The position numbers and the translations under genes are program-made. Below are positions 9,397 through 18,629 of a stretch of 64,000 nucleotides of DNA, in pieces. Under the pieces are notes generated by a model, which saw only the letters and a program-made list of their open reading frames with translations, was not told where the DNA came from and ran no database searches. The number at the start of each line of letters is the position of its first letter. Position 1 is the stretch's first letter. Source of the DNA: Parabacteroides sp. AM08-6 (GTDB lineage Bacteria > Bacteroidota > Bacteroidia > Bacteroidales > Tannerellaceae); NCBI RefSeq assembly GCF_003473295.1, contig NZ_QRMP01000005.1, forward strand, positions 25,544-89,543, in the 5' to 3' direction.

Positions 9397-10281
9397 ATGA
9401 AAAGTATATTCACCAAAGAAGCGAAAATAGGACTTGTTTCTGTCATTAGTTTGGCTTTACTATATTTAGGAATTAATTACTTGAAAGGAATTAATTTGTT
9501 TCAACCTTCCAACCATTATATGGTAGCCTGTACAAATGTGAAAGGAGTGACCATTTCCAGTCCGGTCTTTGTAGAGGGTTTTAAGGTAGGGCTGGTCCGG
9601 GATATTATCTACGACTATAATGCAACGGATAAGATAACGGTTGAAATTAGCTTGGAAGACAATATGAAGATAAACAAAGGAAGCTATATTACGATTGTTA
9701 ATAGCTTTCTAGGAGGTGGTGAGTTGCACATTCATCTGAATAAATATGTGTCCGATTATTTGAAGCCCGGTGCTACTATCGAAGGACGTATGGAATCGGA
9801 CATGATGCAGTCTGTCCAGGAAAAGATACTTCCGCAGGTGGAGTTGTTATTGCCTAAAATTGATTCTATTTTAGGAGGATTGCAAACATTGGTGAATCAT
9901 CCGGCTCTTGCGCAATCTTTGGATAATATAGAAAAAACAACCCAGAGTTTGGCAGCTTCGTCACGTCAGTTAAATCAGATGCTAAGTAAAGATGTCCCAG
10001 GTATTATGACAGATTTGAAAGTGATTACCGGTAACTTCTCGGACGTAAGTTCTGGTTTGAAAAAGCTGGATTTGGCTACGACAGTCAATACCGTAAATGC
10101 TACATTGGATAATATGGAAAAGATAACCTTGAAGCTGAACTCGAAGGATAATAGTATGGGGCTTTTACTTAATGATCGTGCATTGTACGACAATTTAAAC
10201 AGTACAACGGAAAACGCATCTAAGCTTTTGTTGGATTTGAGACAAAACCCGAAAAGATATGTGCATTTTTCAGTGTTTTGA
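9397..10281 (+). CDS. MCE/MlaD-family lipid-transport protein
   Basis: A 294-residue periplasmic protein tethered by one N-terminal helix (about 11-27). It has a single MCE domain (about 38-115, with VKGVTISSPVFVEGFKVGLV) followed by a long helical region (about 140-290). MCE proteins carry phospholipids between outer and inner membranes, usually with an MlaE permease and MlaF ATPase, and neither is visible here. The amidase gene lies 28 bases upstream on the same strand, so the two envelope genes are probably co-transcribed. Confidence 0.9.
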   Translation: MKSIFTKEAKIGLVSVISLALLYLGINYLKGINLFQPSNHYMVACTNVKGVTISSPVFVEGFKVGLVRDIIYDYNATDKITVEISLEDNMKINKGSYITIVNSFLGGGELHIHLNKYVSDYLKPGATIEGRMESDMMQSVQEKILPQVELLLPKIDSILGGLQTLVNHPALAQSLDNIEKTTQSLAASSRQLNQMLSKDVPGIMTDLKVITGNFSDVSSGLKKLDLATTVNTVNATLDNMEKITLKLNSKDNSMGLLLNDRALYDNLNSTTENASKLLLDLRQNPKRYVHFSVF

Positions 10282-10659
10282 TATAATGTAGTAAAATCTT
10301 TTACGTCTGGTTTATTTAGAATTGTTCCAATTAAACGAAAAAGAATATAACACTGTTTACTAACAAGTGTAAGGCCTTTAGATAGAGGCCTCTAAGTAAA
10401 TATAGGGTACTTTTTTGAGGATATATTACGGTTGAAACAAGTCTGTAGAAATACCCGTAAATAAAGGCTTTTTGTTGACGGCTGTTTGTAATATTCAGCA
10501 AATCAGATTGTTACAATTAACTGTCTGACACTAAATGGAATATTAAACAATCAAAAGTTCCAAACAAAATCACACTTTTTTTTTCGGAATTAATTTCTAA
10601 ACTTTGTAGTCACAAAAAAATATTGAAAGTTATAAGTATAGTTGGGAGAGAAAAAAATC
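10282..10659. other. Intergenic spacer upstream of dnaA
   Basis: About 380 AT-rich bases without a gene. There is an imperfect hairpin at about 10373-10391 (AGGCCTTT and AGAGGCCT around AGAT) that could end the MCE transcript, but it lacks a T run. I looked for clustered TTATnCACA DnaA boxes and saw none, so there is no support for an origin here. A weak -7-like sequence (AAACTTTG, 10599-10606) could drive dnaA. Confidence 0.5.
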
Positions 10660-12057
10660 ATGCATATGGAATATCAAACTTTGTGGAATAAATGCCTCGC
10701 AGTCATTAAGGATATTGTACCTGAGGCCGCTTTTAACACATGGTTCATGCCTATTATACCATTATCATATGAAGACAACAAGTTTACCATTCAGGTACCG
10801 AGTCAGTTTTTTTATGAATATTTGGAAGAAAAATACGTAAATGTATTAAAGGTTACCTTATATCGTGTAATAGGGCAAGGTACGGTGCTGAACTACCGTA
10901 TAATGGTCGATAAGACGACTGGTGGTACCGTTGATTATCCGGCGGAGAATGGCTCGGTTGCTGTTAAAAAGATTACTCCCAAAGATGCAAACAAAGCTCC
11001 GAATCCATTTTCCCAGGTTGCTCCCCAGGATTTGGACCCTCAGCTAAACCCCAAATATAATTTCGATAATTATTTTGAAGGAACCAGTAATAAGTTGGTA
11101 CGTACAGCCGGTGAAGCTGTTGCTCAGAATCCCGGTAAGACAACATTTAATCCTTTGTTTATTTTCGGACCTTCGGGTGTTGGAAAGACTCATTTGTGTC
11201 ATGCGATAGGAACACGTATCCGTGAACTTCATCCAGAGAAAAAGGTATTGTATGTCTCTTCGCATCTTTTCCGTGTTCAGTTTACAGATGCTATCCGTAA
11301 AAATACGACAAATGACTTTCTGAATTTCTATCAGAATATTGATGTCCTTCTGTTGGATGATATTCAGGAACTGATAGGAATGGATAAAACCCAAAATACT
11401 TTCTTTCATATTTTTAATCACCTTCATCAGCTAGGAAAGCAATTGATATTGACTTCCGATAAAGCACCTGTAGATTTGCAGGGGATGGAAGAGCGTTTGA
11501 TTACGCGCTTGAAATGGGGGTTGACAGCCGAATTGAGCCGTCCGGATTTGGATTTGCGTAAAAAGATTCTGAAGAATAAAATAAACCATGACGGTATTGT
11601 GATTCCTGATGAAGTATTTAACTTCATTGCCAATAACGTTACAGAGAATGTGCGGGATTTGGAAGGGATTCTTGTCTCGTTAATGGCAAATGCTGTTATC
11701 AATAACAAGGAAATAGACCTGCCTCTTACTAAGCGTGTGATTAGTCAGGCTGTTCGTTTGGAAAAGAAACAAATATCTGTTCAGATGATTCAAGAAGTGG
11801 TATGTAATTACTTTAATCTTGAACAATCTGTCATTCAGACCCGCTCCCGTAAACGTGAAATTGTACAGGCCCGCCAAATTACGATGTATCTGGCAAAAAA
11901 ATATACGGATTGCTCTTTCTCTCATATTGGAAAGATTGTGGGGAAAAAGGACCATGCTACGGTGTTGCATGCTTGTAAGACAATAAAAGACCAAATGGAA
12001 ACCAGTAAGTCTTTCCGCTCTTCCGTAGAGGAAATAGAAGTGAAGCTGAAAAATTGA
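10660..12057 (+). CDS. dnaA: Chromosomal replication initiator DnaA
   Basis: A 465-residue AAA+ protein that binds DnaA boxes and melts the origin. The frame extends upstream to a TTG at 10642, but ATG at 10660 ([12 protein letters not shown]) or 10666 is the likely start. Domain I is about 1-85, followed by a Pro/Asn-rich linker. The AAA+ core carries Walker [12 protein letters not shown] and Walker [11 protein letters not shown]. Domain IV has the DnaA signature [14 protein letters not shown]. The usual dnaN and recF partners are absent; the flanking genes are an MCE protein and a ribonucleotide reductase, as is common in Bacteroidota. Confidence 0.97.
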   Translation: MHMEYQTLWNKCLAVIKDIVPEAAFNTWFMPIIPLSYEDNKFTIQVPSQFFYEYLEEKYVNVLKVTLYRVIGQGTVLNYRIMVDKTTGGTVDYPAENGSVAVKKITPKDANKAPNPFSQVAPQDLDPQLNPKYNFDNYFEGTSNKLVRTAGEAVAQNPGKTTFNPLFIFGPSGVGKTHLCHAIGTRIRELHPEKKVLYVSSHLFRVQFTDAIRKNTTNDFLNFYQNIDVLLLDDIQELIGMDKTQNTFFHIFNHLHQLGKQLILTSDKAPVDLQGMEERLITRLKWGLTAELSRPDLDLRKKILKNKINHDGIVIPDEVFNFIANNVTENVRDLEGILVSLMANAVINNKEIDLPLTKRVISQAVRLEKKQISVQMIQEVVCNYFNLEQSVIQTRSRKREIVQARQITMYLAKKYTDCSFSHIGKIVGKKDHATVLHACKTIKDQMETSKSFRSSVEEIEVKLKN

Positions 12058-12080
12058 AGATAATGATAGTTTTCTATCTG

Positions 12081-12115
12081 AAAAGGATGCACCTTTTGGG
12101 TGTGTCCTTTTTTTG
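12081..12115 (+). terminator. Intrinsic terminator after dnaA
   Basis: A 13-base-pair stem (AAAAGGATGCACC with GGTGTGTCCTTTT, two G-U pairs), a TTTTG-type loop and a T run, starting 24 bases after the dnaA stop. Confidence 0.85.
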
Positions 12116-12257
12116 TTTTGGAAAACTATGTTGTGTGGCAGGTTTTGCTTTTGGGAAATTATTTTACTTCTGTGAAATTGTAATTTGTTGTAAATCAATA
12201 AGTGTTTGTGTGGTAATGGAAAACTTTTCAACAATTTGTGTTTTAATAGTTGGATAA

Positions 12258-12289
12258 TTTGGCAAATACGTAAACAATGCTTAAACTTG
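12258..12289 (+). promoter_or_regulatory. Promoter of the class II ribonucleotide reductase
   Basis: TTTG at 12258-12261, a 20-base spacer and TAAACTTG at 12282-12289 (seven of eight matches to TAnnTTTG). The implied leader is about 18 bases, too short for a cobalamin riboswitch between this promoter and the gene. Confidence 0.75.
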
Positions 12290-12313
12290 CACCATCATAA
12301 AACTTAAATAATT

Positions 12314-14857
12314 GTGGACCTCAAAACTTACACCTTCGATGAAGCATTTAAAGCTTCGCTAGACTACTTTACAGGCGACGAATTGGCCGCTAAAGTATGG
12401 GTAAACAAGTATGCCTTGAAGGATGCATTCGGGAATATTTATGAAAAATCCCCCGTTGATATGCACCATCGTTTGGCAAGCGAGATTGCTCGCGTAGAAA
12501 AAAAGTATCCTAATCCTCTATCGGAAAGAGAACTTTTTGACCTTTTTGATCATTTCCGTTACATCGTCCCTCAAGGAAGTCCGATGACGGGAATTGGCAA
12601 TAATTATCAAATTGCCTCACTCTCTAACTGTTTCGTAATCGGATTGGACGGAGAAGCCGATTCGTATGGTGCGATTATCAAAATTGATGAAGAACAAGTA
12701 CAGTTGATGAAACGTCGCGGTGGGGTAGGACATGATTTGTCTCATATCCGCCCGAAAGGTTCGCCTGTGAAAAATTCGGCACTGACTTCAACCGGGTTGG
12801 TGCCTTTTATGGAACGTTACTCCAATTCTACCCGTGAGGTGGCTCAGGATGGACGTCGAGGGGCGTTGATGCTTAGTGTCTCTATAAAGCATCCGGATTC
12901 TGAATCTTTCATTGATGCGAAGATGACGGAAGGTAAGGTGACGGGAGCAAATGTTTCTGTTAAGCTTGATGATGATTTTATGAAGGCTGTCGTAAACGGA
13001 ACTGTTTACAAACAGCAATATCCGATAGATTCGGCTAATCCTACAACTGTAAAAGAAATTGATGCGGCTGCCCTGTGGAAAAAGATTATCCATAATGCCT
13101 GGAAGTCTGCAGAACCCGGAGTACTTTTCTGGGATACTATTTTACGGGAATCTGTACCGGATTCGTATGCAGATCTCGGATTCCGGACTGTTTCTACAAA
13201 TCCTTGTGGCGAAATACCTTTGTGTCCTTATGATAGCTGCCGTCTGTTGGCTATAAATCTTTATTCGTATGTGGTGAATCCTTTTACGAAAGATGCTTAT
13301 TTCGATTATGATTTATTTAAGAAGCATGTAGGACTGGCACAGCGTATTATGGATGATATTATTGATTTGGAGTCTGAAAAGATTGCACAGATTCTGTCAA
13401 AAATAGATGCAGACCCGGAATCGTTGGAAGTAAAACAAAGTGAGCGGCATTTGTGGGAGAAGATTCAGAGAAAGACTTTGCAAGGGCGTCGTACAGGTGT
13501 CGGTATTACGGCTGAAGGCGATATGATTGCCGCGTTAGGATTGCGCTACGGAACGGAAGAAGCAACAGATTGTGCGGAAAATGTGCAGAAGACATTGGCA
13601 TTGGCTGCTTATCGTTCTTCTGTTGATATGGCAAAGGAACGTGGCGCATTTGAAATCTATGATGCTAAGCGTGAAGAAAAAAATCCGTTTATCAACCGTT
13701 TGCGGGAAGCTGATGCACAGTTGTATGAAGATATGGTGAAATACGGCCGCCGTAATATTGCTTGTCTGACGATTGCTCCGACCGGGACAACGAGTTTAAT
13801 GACCCAGACGACTTCTGGTATCGAACCGGTTTTCTTGCCTGTATACCGTCGCCGTCGTAAGGTGAATCCTAATGATGCGGAAGCCCGTGTGGATTTTGTG
13901 GATGAAACCGGGGACGCATTTGAAGAATATATTGTATTCCATCATAAATTTGTTACCTGGATGTTGGCTAACGGTTATTCTGCGTCCAAGAAATATACTC
14001 AGGAAGAGGTAGAGGAGCTCGTGGCTAAATCGCCGTATTATAAAGCTACTTCCAACGATGTTGACTGGTTGCAGAAAGTGCGTATGCAGGGGCGTATTCA
14101 AAAATGGGTAGACCATTCTATCAGTGTAACAATCAATTTACCGGCGGATGTGACTGAGGAACTTGTTGATACCCTGTATGTGGAAGCTTGGAGATGTGGC
14201 TGTAAAGGTTGTACCGTTTATCGTGACGGCTCTCGTTCAGGGGTGTTATTGTCTACAGATAACGGGAAGAAAAAGAAAGATGATTGTAATTGCATGGAGC
14301 CTCCTATTATTGTGGCAACGCGTCCCCGTGAGCTGGAAGCTGATGTTGTGAAGTTCCAGAATAATCGTGAGAAATGGATTGCATTTGTCGGTTTGTTGAA
14401 TGGCCGTCCGTATGAAATCTTTACCGGTCTTGCCGATGATGATGAAGGTATCATGCTTCCCAAGAATGTATCAAAAGGGTCTATCATCAAAAGTTATGAT
14501 GAAGACGGAAATAAACATTACGATTTTCAATTCAAGAATAAGCGTGGTTATAAAATGACTATCGAGGGTTTGGATGGAAAATTCGACCCGGAATTCTGGA
14601 ATTATGCAAAATTGATATCCGGTGTGCTGCGTTACGGTATGCCTATTGACCAGGTTATTAAATTGGTTCAGGGAATGGAATTGAATAATGAATCTATTAA
14701 TACTTGGAAAAATGGTGTGGAACGCGCATTAAAGAAATATTTGCCAAATGGTACGGAAGCAAAAGGACAGAAGTGTCCGAATTGTGGACAAGAAACGCTT
14801 GTTTATCAAGAAGGTTGTTTGATTTGTACGAATTGTGGCGCTTCCAGATGCGGATGA
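12314..14857 (+). CDS. nrdJ: Adenosylcobalamin-dependent (class II) ribonucleotide reductase
   Basis: An 847-residue enzyme that reduces ribonucleotides to deoxyribonucleotides using coenzyme B12, independent of oxygen. The GTG start gives MDLKTYTFDEAF. Active-site landmarks are SNCFVIG (first redox Cys), NPCGEIPLCPYDSC (the Cys and Glu of the finger loop) and APTGTTS near the phosphate site. The C-terminus has a TSCPD-like region and ends in a four-Cys zinc-ribbon-like module (CPNC, then CTNCGASRCG) that may deliver electrons to the active site. It is a monocistronic gene with its own promoter. Function depends on cobalamin from uptake or synthesis encoded elsewhere. Confidence 0.95.
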   Translation: MDLKTYTFDEAFKASLDYFTGDELAAKVWVNKYALKDAFGNIYEKSPVDMHHRLASEIARVEKKYPNPLSERELFDLFDHFRYIVPQGSPMTGIGNNYQIASLSNCFVIGLDGEADSYGAIIKIDEEQVQLMKRRGGVGHDLSHIRPKGSPVKNSALTSTGLVPFMERYSNSTREVAQDGRRGALMLSVSIKHPDSESFIDAKMTEGKVTGANVSVKLDDDFMKAVVNGTVYKQQYPIDSANPTTVKEIDAAALWKKIIHNAWKSAEPGVLFWDTILRESVPDSYADLGFRTVSTNPCGEIPLCPYDSCRLLAINLYSYVVNPFTKDAYFDYDLFKKHVGLAQRIMDDIIDLESEKIAQILSKIDADPESLEVKQSERHLWEKIQRKTLQGRRTGVGITAEGDMIAALGLRYGTEEATDCAENVQKTLALAAYRSSVDMAKERGAFEIYDAKREEKNPFINRLREADAQLYEDMVKYGRRNIACLTIAPTGTTSLMTQTTSGIEPVFLPVYRRRRKVNPNDAEARVDFVDETGDAFEEYIVFHHKFVTWMLANGYSASKKYTQEEVEELVAKSPYYKATSNDVDWLQKVRMQGRIQKWVDHSISVTINLPADVTEELVDTLYVEAWRCGCKGCTVYRDGSRSGVLLSTDNGKKKKDDCNCMEPPIIVATRPRELEADVVKFQNNREKWIAFVGLLNGRPYEIFTGLADDDEGIMLPKNVSKGSIIKSYDEDGNKHYDFQFKNKRGYKMTIEGLDGKFDPEFWNYAKLISGVLRYGMPIDQVIKLVQGMELNNESINTWKNGVERALKKYLPNGTEAKGQKCPNCGQETLVYQEGCLICTNCGASRCG

Positions 14858-14867
14858 TAAACCTGTA

Positions 14868-14942
14868 GAATTGTGAATTATAAATTTTGAATGTAAAATG
14901 CATGTTTTCCAACTATCATTCATCATTTATAATTCATAATTC
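14868..14942. repeat. Imperfect 26-base inverted repeat
   Basis: Left arm 14868-14893 and right arm 14917-14942 are reverse complements with about three mismatches, around a 23-base centre. They are built from AATTATAAATT-type words. It lies between nrdJ and malQ and could form a long AT-rich hairpin, acting as a terminator-like or transcript-end structure. Similar AT-rich words are common in Bacteroidota intergenic DNA. Confidence 0.7.
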
Positions 14943-14946
14943 TTTT

Positions 14947-14954
14947 TATCTTTG
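14947..14954 (+). promoter_or_regulatory. -7 element upstream of malQ
   Basis: TATCTTTG matches TAnnTTTG exactly, 25 bases before the ATG. No TTTG is found at the ideal upstream distance; the inverted repeat occupies that position. Confidence 0.55.
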
Positions 14955-14978
14955 TGACCAGAACTAAAAGTAATACCC

Positions 14979-17663
14979 ATGAAAGTCACCTTTAATATTA
15001 ACTTCCATACCGTTTGGGGACAGAAGCTATGTATAGTAGGGTCGATACCGGAGTTAGGTTCCTGGGAACCGGCTTTAGCTAAAGAAATGAATTATGCGGG
15101 AGATGGTAACTGGCAATTGGAGCTGGAAATTACTTCTCCGGTTGAACAAATAGAATACCGATACTTCCTAAGTTCAAATGACGAGCAGATATTTGAAGAA
15201 TGGGAGAGGAACCATCAAGTGTTTTTCATAGGTTCTGCTACTCGGTATACCCTTTATGACTATTGGCAGATACGTCCTGTAAATCTCGCATTTTATTCGT
15301 CGGCATTTACGAAAAGCTTATTCGCACATCCTTGTAACACGTATGAGCGTGCCGTTAAAAGCGGTAAACGGCTGACCATTAAAATATCTGTTCCCCGTGT
15401 AGAAAAAAATCAAAGTGTTGCCATTACCGGTAATCAGGATTGTTTGGGAAATTGGCATCCGGATAAGGCTCTGATATTAAGTTGCGATACTTTTCCTGTC
15501 TGGCATATCGATTTGGATGCAAACGAGATTACCTATCCGTTGGAATATAAATTCCTGATTTACGACGATAAGCGGCAACCCTTGTATTGGGAAGAAGATG
15601 AGAACCGCTTTTTGAATTTGCCGCAACAGTCGGTCGGCGAAACCGTGATTGTTTCCGGTCTTTATTTTCGGGATAACTTGCCTTTTTGGCGTTGTACCGG
15701 TTCGGTAATCCCGGTTTTTTCTTTGCGTTCGGAGCAAAGTTTTGGCGTGGGTGATTTGGGTGATTTGCAGCTGTTGGTAGATTGGGCGAAAAAAACGAAC
15801 CAACGTATCATACAGGTATTGCCGATGAATGATACAACAATGACGCATACCTGGGTTGACTCCTATCCTTATAGTGCTATTTCGATTTATGCACTTCACC
15901 CGATGTATATAAACCTGCCTTTGCTGGGTGTATTGAAAGATAAAGAAAGAGCGGCTTTTTTTGCAGCCAAGCAGGTGGAGCTGAATGCAAAAGATACGGT
16001 CGATTACGAAGAAGTTGTTAAATATAAGCTTGCATATTGCCGCGAGTTTTTCAAGCAGGAAGGTGCTGCGGTTCTTGATTCGCAGGGGTTTAAGGAATTC
16101 CTGCTTCAAAATGAGACTTGGCTGCTTCCTTATGCTGCTTATTGCTATTTGCGGGATATGTATGGTACTTCCGATTTTACGAAATGGAAAGACTATTCGG
16201 TATTCGACAAATCTCGTGTACGCAAATTATGTACCGGAAATGGGAAAGCCTATCCGGATATATCTTTCTCCTATTTCCTGCAATACATGTTGCATACACA
16301 GTTTAAGTCTGTTTCAGACTATGCTCGTAAAAACGGTATTGTGCTGAAAGGTGACTTGCCGATAGGTGTCAGCCGTACCAGTATTGAGGCGTGGACAGAA
16401 CCTCAATATTTCAATATGAACGGGCAGGCCGGTGCTCCTCCTGATGATTTTTCCGTCAATGGACAAAACTGGATGTTCCCGACTTATAATTGGGATGCCA
16501 TGGAAAAAGATAATTTCATCTGGTGGAAAAACCGTTTCCGTAAATTGAGTGATTATTTCGATTGTTTCCGCATTGACCATATTTTAGGTTTCTTCCGTAT
16601 CTGGGAAGTGCCGATGGACTATGTACAGGGACTTTGTGGCCATTTTAATCCAGCATTGCCGTTTACGGAAGAGGAAATCGAGCAGTATGGACTGATTTTC
16701 AATGAAGCCCGTCTGACGACTCCGCATATAAATCGTGAGTTTTTGCCGGAATTGTTTGGTGAGCAGGTGGAAATGGTGATTGGAACTTATCTGGCGCAGT
16801 CTTCTTCGAACCATTTTGTCTTGAAACCGTTTTGTGATACACAAAGAAAGATTGAAGCTTTGTTTGCCGGAAAAACGGACGAAGGTTCGATACGGATTAA
16901 AGAAGGATTGTTTGCCATAGCAAATGAGGTATTGTTCCTTCGTGATTCGCGTAATCCGGATAAATTCCATCCGCGTATTTCGGCAAATCAGTCTTACCTT
17001 TATCGTGAGTTAAGTACAACTGACCGGTATGCATTCGATCAATTGTATTGGCATTTCTTCTATCATCGTCATAATGACTTTTGGAAAGCGCAGGCTTTTA
17101 AACGTTTGACGCCATTGGTTGGTAGTACGGATATGTTGGTCTGTGGAGAAGATTTAGGCATGATACCGGATTCTGTACCCGATGTCATGAATAAATTGCA
17201 AATATTCAGTTTGGAAATAGAGCGAATGCCTAAGACTGCTCAGCGTGAATTTACCGATTTGCTTAATTTACCTTACCATTCGGTATGCACGACATCGACG
17301 CACGACATGTCTCCGCTTCGCAGTTGGTGGAAGGAAGATTATGCCAGAACGCAACGTTATTATAATCAGGTTTTAGGCAGGCAGGGGGAAGCAACGGAGG
17401 AATGTACTTCCGATATTGCCACCCAGATTGTCTCTAATCATTTGAATACCCATTCGATGTTGGCAATCATTCCGTTGCAGGATTGGTTTGCCATGGACGA
17501 TAGTATCAAGCGGAAAGATGCCAGTGCCGAACGAATCAATATCCCATCCCATCCCAATCATTATTGGAGATACCGGATGCATATAACACTGGAGGAGCTA
17601 TTACGGGCAGATAATCTGAATAATAAGATTATAGCATTGATAGAAAAGTCAGGAAGAAAATAG
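14979..17663 (+). CDS. malQ: 4-alpha-glucanotransferase with two N-terminal CBM20 domains
   Basis: An 894-residue GH77 disproportionating enzyme that moves maltooligosaccharide units between glucans, probably in the cytoplasm since no signal peptide is seen. Two starch-binding CBM20 domains lie at about 1-100 (with CIVGSIPELGSWEP) and about 125-225 (with AITGNQDCLGNWHPDKAL). The catalytic barrel (about 240-880) shows the nucleophile region CFRIDHILGFFRIWEVP, the acid/base region LVCGEDLGMIPDSV and TSTHDMSPLRSWW. The layout of tandem CBM20 plus GH77 is that of plant DPE2 rather than E. coli MalQ, which suggests action on glycogen-like or heteroglycan acceptors. Confidence 0.94.
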   Translation: MKVTFNINFHTVWGQKLCIVGSIPELGSWEPALAKEMNYAGDGNWQLELEITSPVEQIEYRYFLSSNDEQIFEEWERNHQVFFIGSATRYTLYDYWQIRPVNLAFYSSAFTKSLFAHPCNTYERAVKSGKRLTIKISVPRVEKNQSVAITGNQDCLGNWHPDKALILSCDTFPVWHIDLDANEITYPLEYKFLIYDDKRQPLYWEEDENRFLNLPQQSVGETVIVSGLYFRDNLPFWRCTGSVIPVFSLRSEQSFGVGDLGDLQLLVDWAKKTNQRIIQVLPMNDTTMTHTWVDSYPYSAISIYALHPMYINLPLLGVLKDKERAAFFAAKQVELNAKDTVDYEEVVKYKLAYCREFFKQEGAAVLDSQGFKEFLLQNETWLLPYAAYCYLRDMYGTSDFTKWKDYSVFDKSRVRKLCTGNGKAYPDISFSYFLQYMLHTQFKSVSDYARKNGIVLKGDLPIGVSRTSIEAWTEPQYFNMNGQAGAPPDDFSVNGQNWMFPTYNWDAMEKDNFIWWKNRFRKLSDYFDCFRIDHILGFFRIWEVPMDYVQGLCGHFNPALPFTEEEIEQYGLIFNEARLTTPHINREFLPELFGEQVEMVIGTYLAQSSSNHFVLKPFCDTQRKIEALFAGKTDEGSIRIKEGLFAIANEVLFLRDSRNPDKFHPRISANQSYLYRELSTTDRYAFDQLYWHFFYHRHNDFWKAQAFKRLTPLVGSTDMLVCGEDLGMIPDSVPDVMNKLQIFSLEIERMPKTAQREFTDLLNLPYHSVCTTSTHDMSPLRSWWKEDYARTQRYYNQVLGRQGEATEECTSDIATQIVSNHLNTHSMLAIIPLQDWFAMDDSIKRKDASAERINIPSHPNHYWRYRMHITLEELLRADNLNNKIIALIEKSGRK

Positions 17664-17667
17664 AGAA

Positions 17668-17715
17668 AACAAAAAGAGGATATTCTACTTTACGCTGAAT
17701 ATCCTCTTTTTGTTT
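17668..17715. terminator. Bidirectional terminator between malQ and bactofilin genes
   Basis: A perfect stem of 18 base pairs (AACAAAAAGAGGATATTC at 17668-17685 with its complement at 17697-17714/5), an 11-base loop, and A/T runs on both sides. It serves the two convergent genes. Confidence 0.9.
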
Positions 17716-17737
17716 ATAATAAATTTATTCTCTGCTT

Positions 17738-18115
17738 TTATTTGCTAGTCTCTTTGGTAGCGACCTCTCCGGACATATTGCAAGCTCCGTTAAAACGTGC
17801 ATTCGGTTCTATTTCAAGAGACTGTGCGGAAATGTCTCCTTTGATTACAGCTGTAGATTTCAGGATAAGCTTAGAACTTACACGGATGGAACCTTCTACA
17901 TTACCTAGTATTTCCGCATTAGCCGCAACGATATTACCTGTAACATTTCCTTTGGGGCCGACAACGATTTTTCCATTGCAGTCTACATCTCCTTCCACTT
18001 TTCCATCTAAGCGGAAGTCTGTTTCTGTATGAATATCTCCTTTTACGTTCGTGCCGGTGGCGAGGGTGTTATGCAACCCACCAGTTGTATTTTCTTCTTT
18101 CAGTTTTATTCCCAT
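17738..18115 (-). CDS. Bactofilin-like polymer-forming cytoskeletal protein
   Basis: A 125-residue protein that forms a right-handed beta-helix and polymerises into filaments used for envelope or division scaffolding. The hydrophobic-glycine repeat pattern (DFRLDGKVEGDVDC, GKIVVGPKGNVTGN, AEILGNVEGSIRV and so on) is the DUF583 signature. The frame extends to a TTG at 18142, but that codon is inside a TATATTTG promoter box (18140-18147), so the ATG at 18115 (MGIKLKEEN) is chosen. Single gene, convergent with malQ and divergent from folB. Confidence 0.9.
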   Translation of the reverse strand: MGIKLKEENTTGGLHNTLATGTNVKGDIHTETDFRLDGKVEGDVDCNGKIVVGPKGNVTGNIVAANAEILGNVEGSIRVSSKLILKSTAVIKGDISAQSLEIEPNARFNGACNMSGEVATKETSK

Positions 18116-18139
18116 CGTTTTTATACTTTGTTGCTTTCG

Positions 18140-18147
18140 CAAATATA
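18140..18147 (-). promoter_or_regulatory. -7 element of the bactofilin gene
   Basis: Read on the minus strand, TATATTTG lies 25 bases before the chosen ATG. It rules out the longer TTG start that overlaps it. Confidence 0.65.
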
Positions 18148-18205
18148 AGACTATTTTTTTGCAGAAAGGTTTACTTTATCTACATTTACAGATAAAATAA
18201 CGATT

Positions 18206-18568
18206 ATGATAACAAAAATACAACTGGAGACAATGAAATTCTATGCCTACCATGGTGTAATGCCGCAAGAAAAACAGGTAGGAAATAATTTCGTTGTCGA
18301 CCTTGTTTTGACAGCTCCTCTGGAAAAGGCCCTGATGAGCGATGAACTGGAAGATACCATTAATTACGCGGCTGTTTATGCTGTAGTGAAGCGAGAGATG
18401 GACATTCCTTCCAAGTTGCTCGAACATGCCGCAGGCCGTATCTTATATGCACTAAAAGAACAATTTCCCAGTTTGACGGAGATAGAATTGAAACTGTCCA
18501 AATTAAATCCGCCTTTCGGAGGAGATGTTTATAGCGCATCAATTCTTCTCAAAGAGAAATTCTGTTAG
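18206..18568 (+). CDS. folB: Dihydroneopterin aldolase
   Basis: A 120-residue enzyme of tetrahydrofolate synthesis that converts 7,8-dihydroneopterin to 6-hydroxymethyl-dihydropterin and glycolaldehyde. The N-terminal YAYHGVMPQEKQVGNNFVVDL and the DTINYAAVYAVVKREM segment with the pterin-binding region match FolB, as does the length. No other folate genes are adjacent. It is followed after 61 bases by the hydrogenase gene, which has its own -7 box. Confidence 0.93.
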   Translation: MITKIQLETMKFYAYHGVMPQEKQVGNNFVVDLVLTAPLEKALMSDELEDTINYAAVYAVVKREMDIPSKLLEHAAGRILYALKEQFPSLTEIELKLSKLNPPFGGDVYSASILLKEKFC

Positions 18569-18588
18569 TATATTTTAATATTATTGAC

Positions 18589-18596
18589 TATCTTTG
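18589..18596 (+). promoter_or_regulatory. -7 element of the hydrogenase gene
   Basis: TATCTTTG (exact TAnnTTTG) ends 33 bases before the ATG at 18630. It overlaps the TTG at 18594 that would extend the frame, arguing against that longer start. No clear TTTG is seen upstream. Confidence 0.6.
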
Positions 18597-18629
18597 TGCC
18601 CTTATTTAAGCACAAATAATAGATTTACC

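Noticed and set aside
10642-10659. TTG start for dnaA giving MGEKKI
   Set aside because: ATG codons at 10660 and 10666 give the usual DnaA N-terminus; the extension is six residues with no support.
10282-10659. Replication origin next to dnaA
   Set aside because: No cluster of TTATnCACA boxes and no AT-rich 13-mer series was found by eye; dnaN is absent.
12258-12313. Cobalamin riboswitch before nrdJ
   Set aside because: The promoter gives a leader of only about 18 bases and no B12-box-like sequence is seen.
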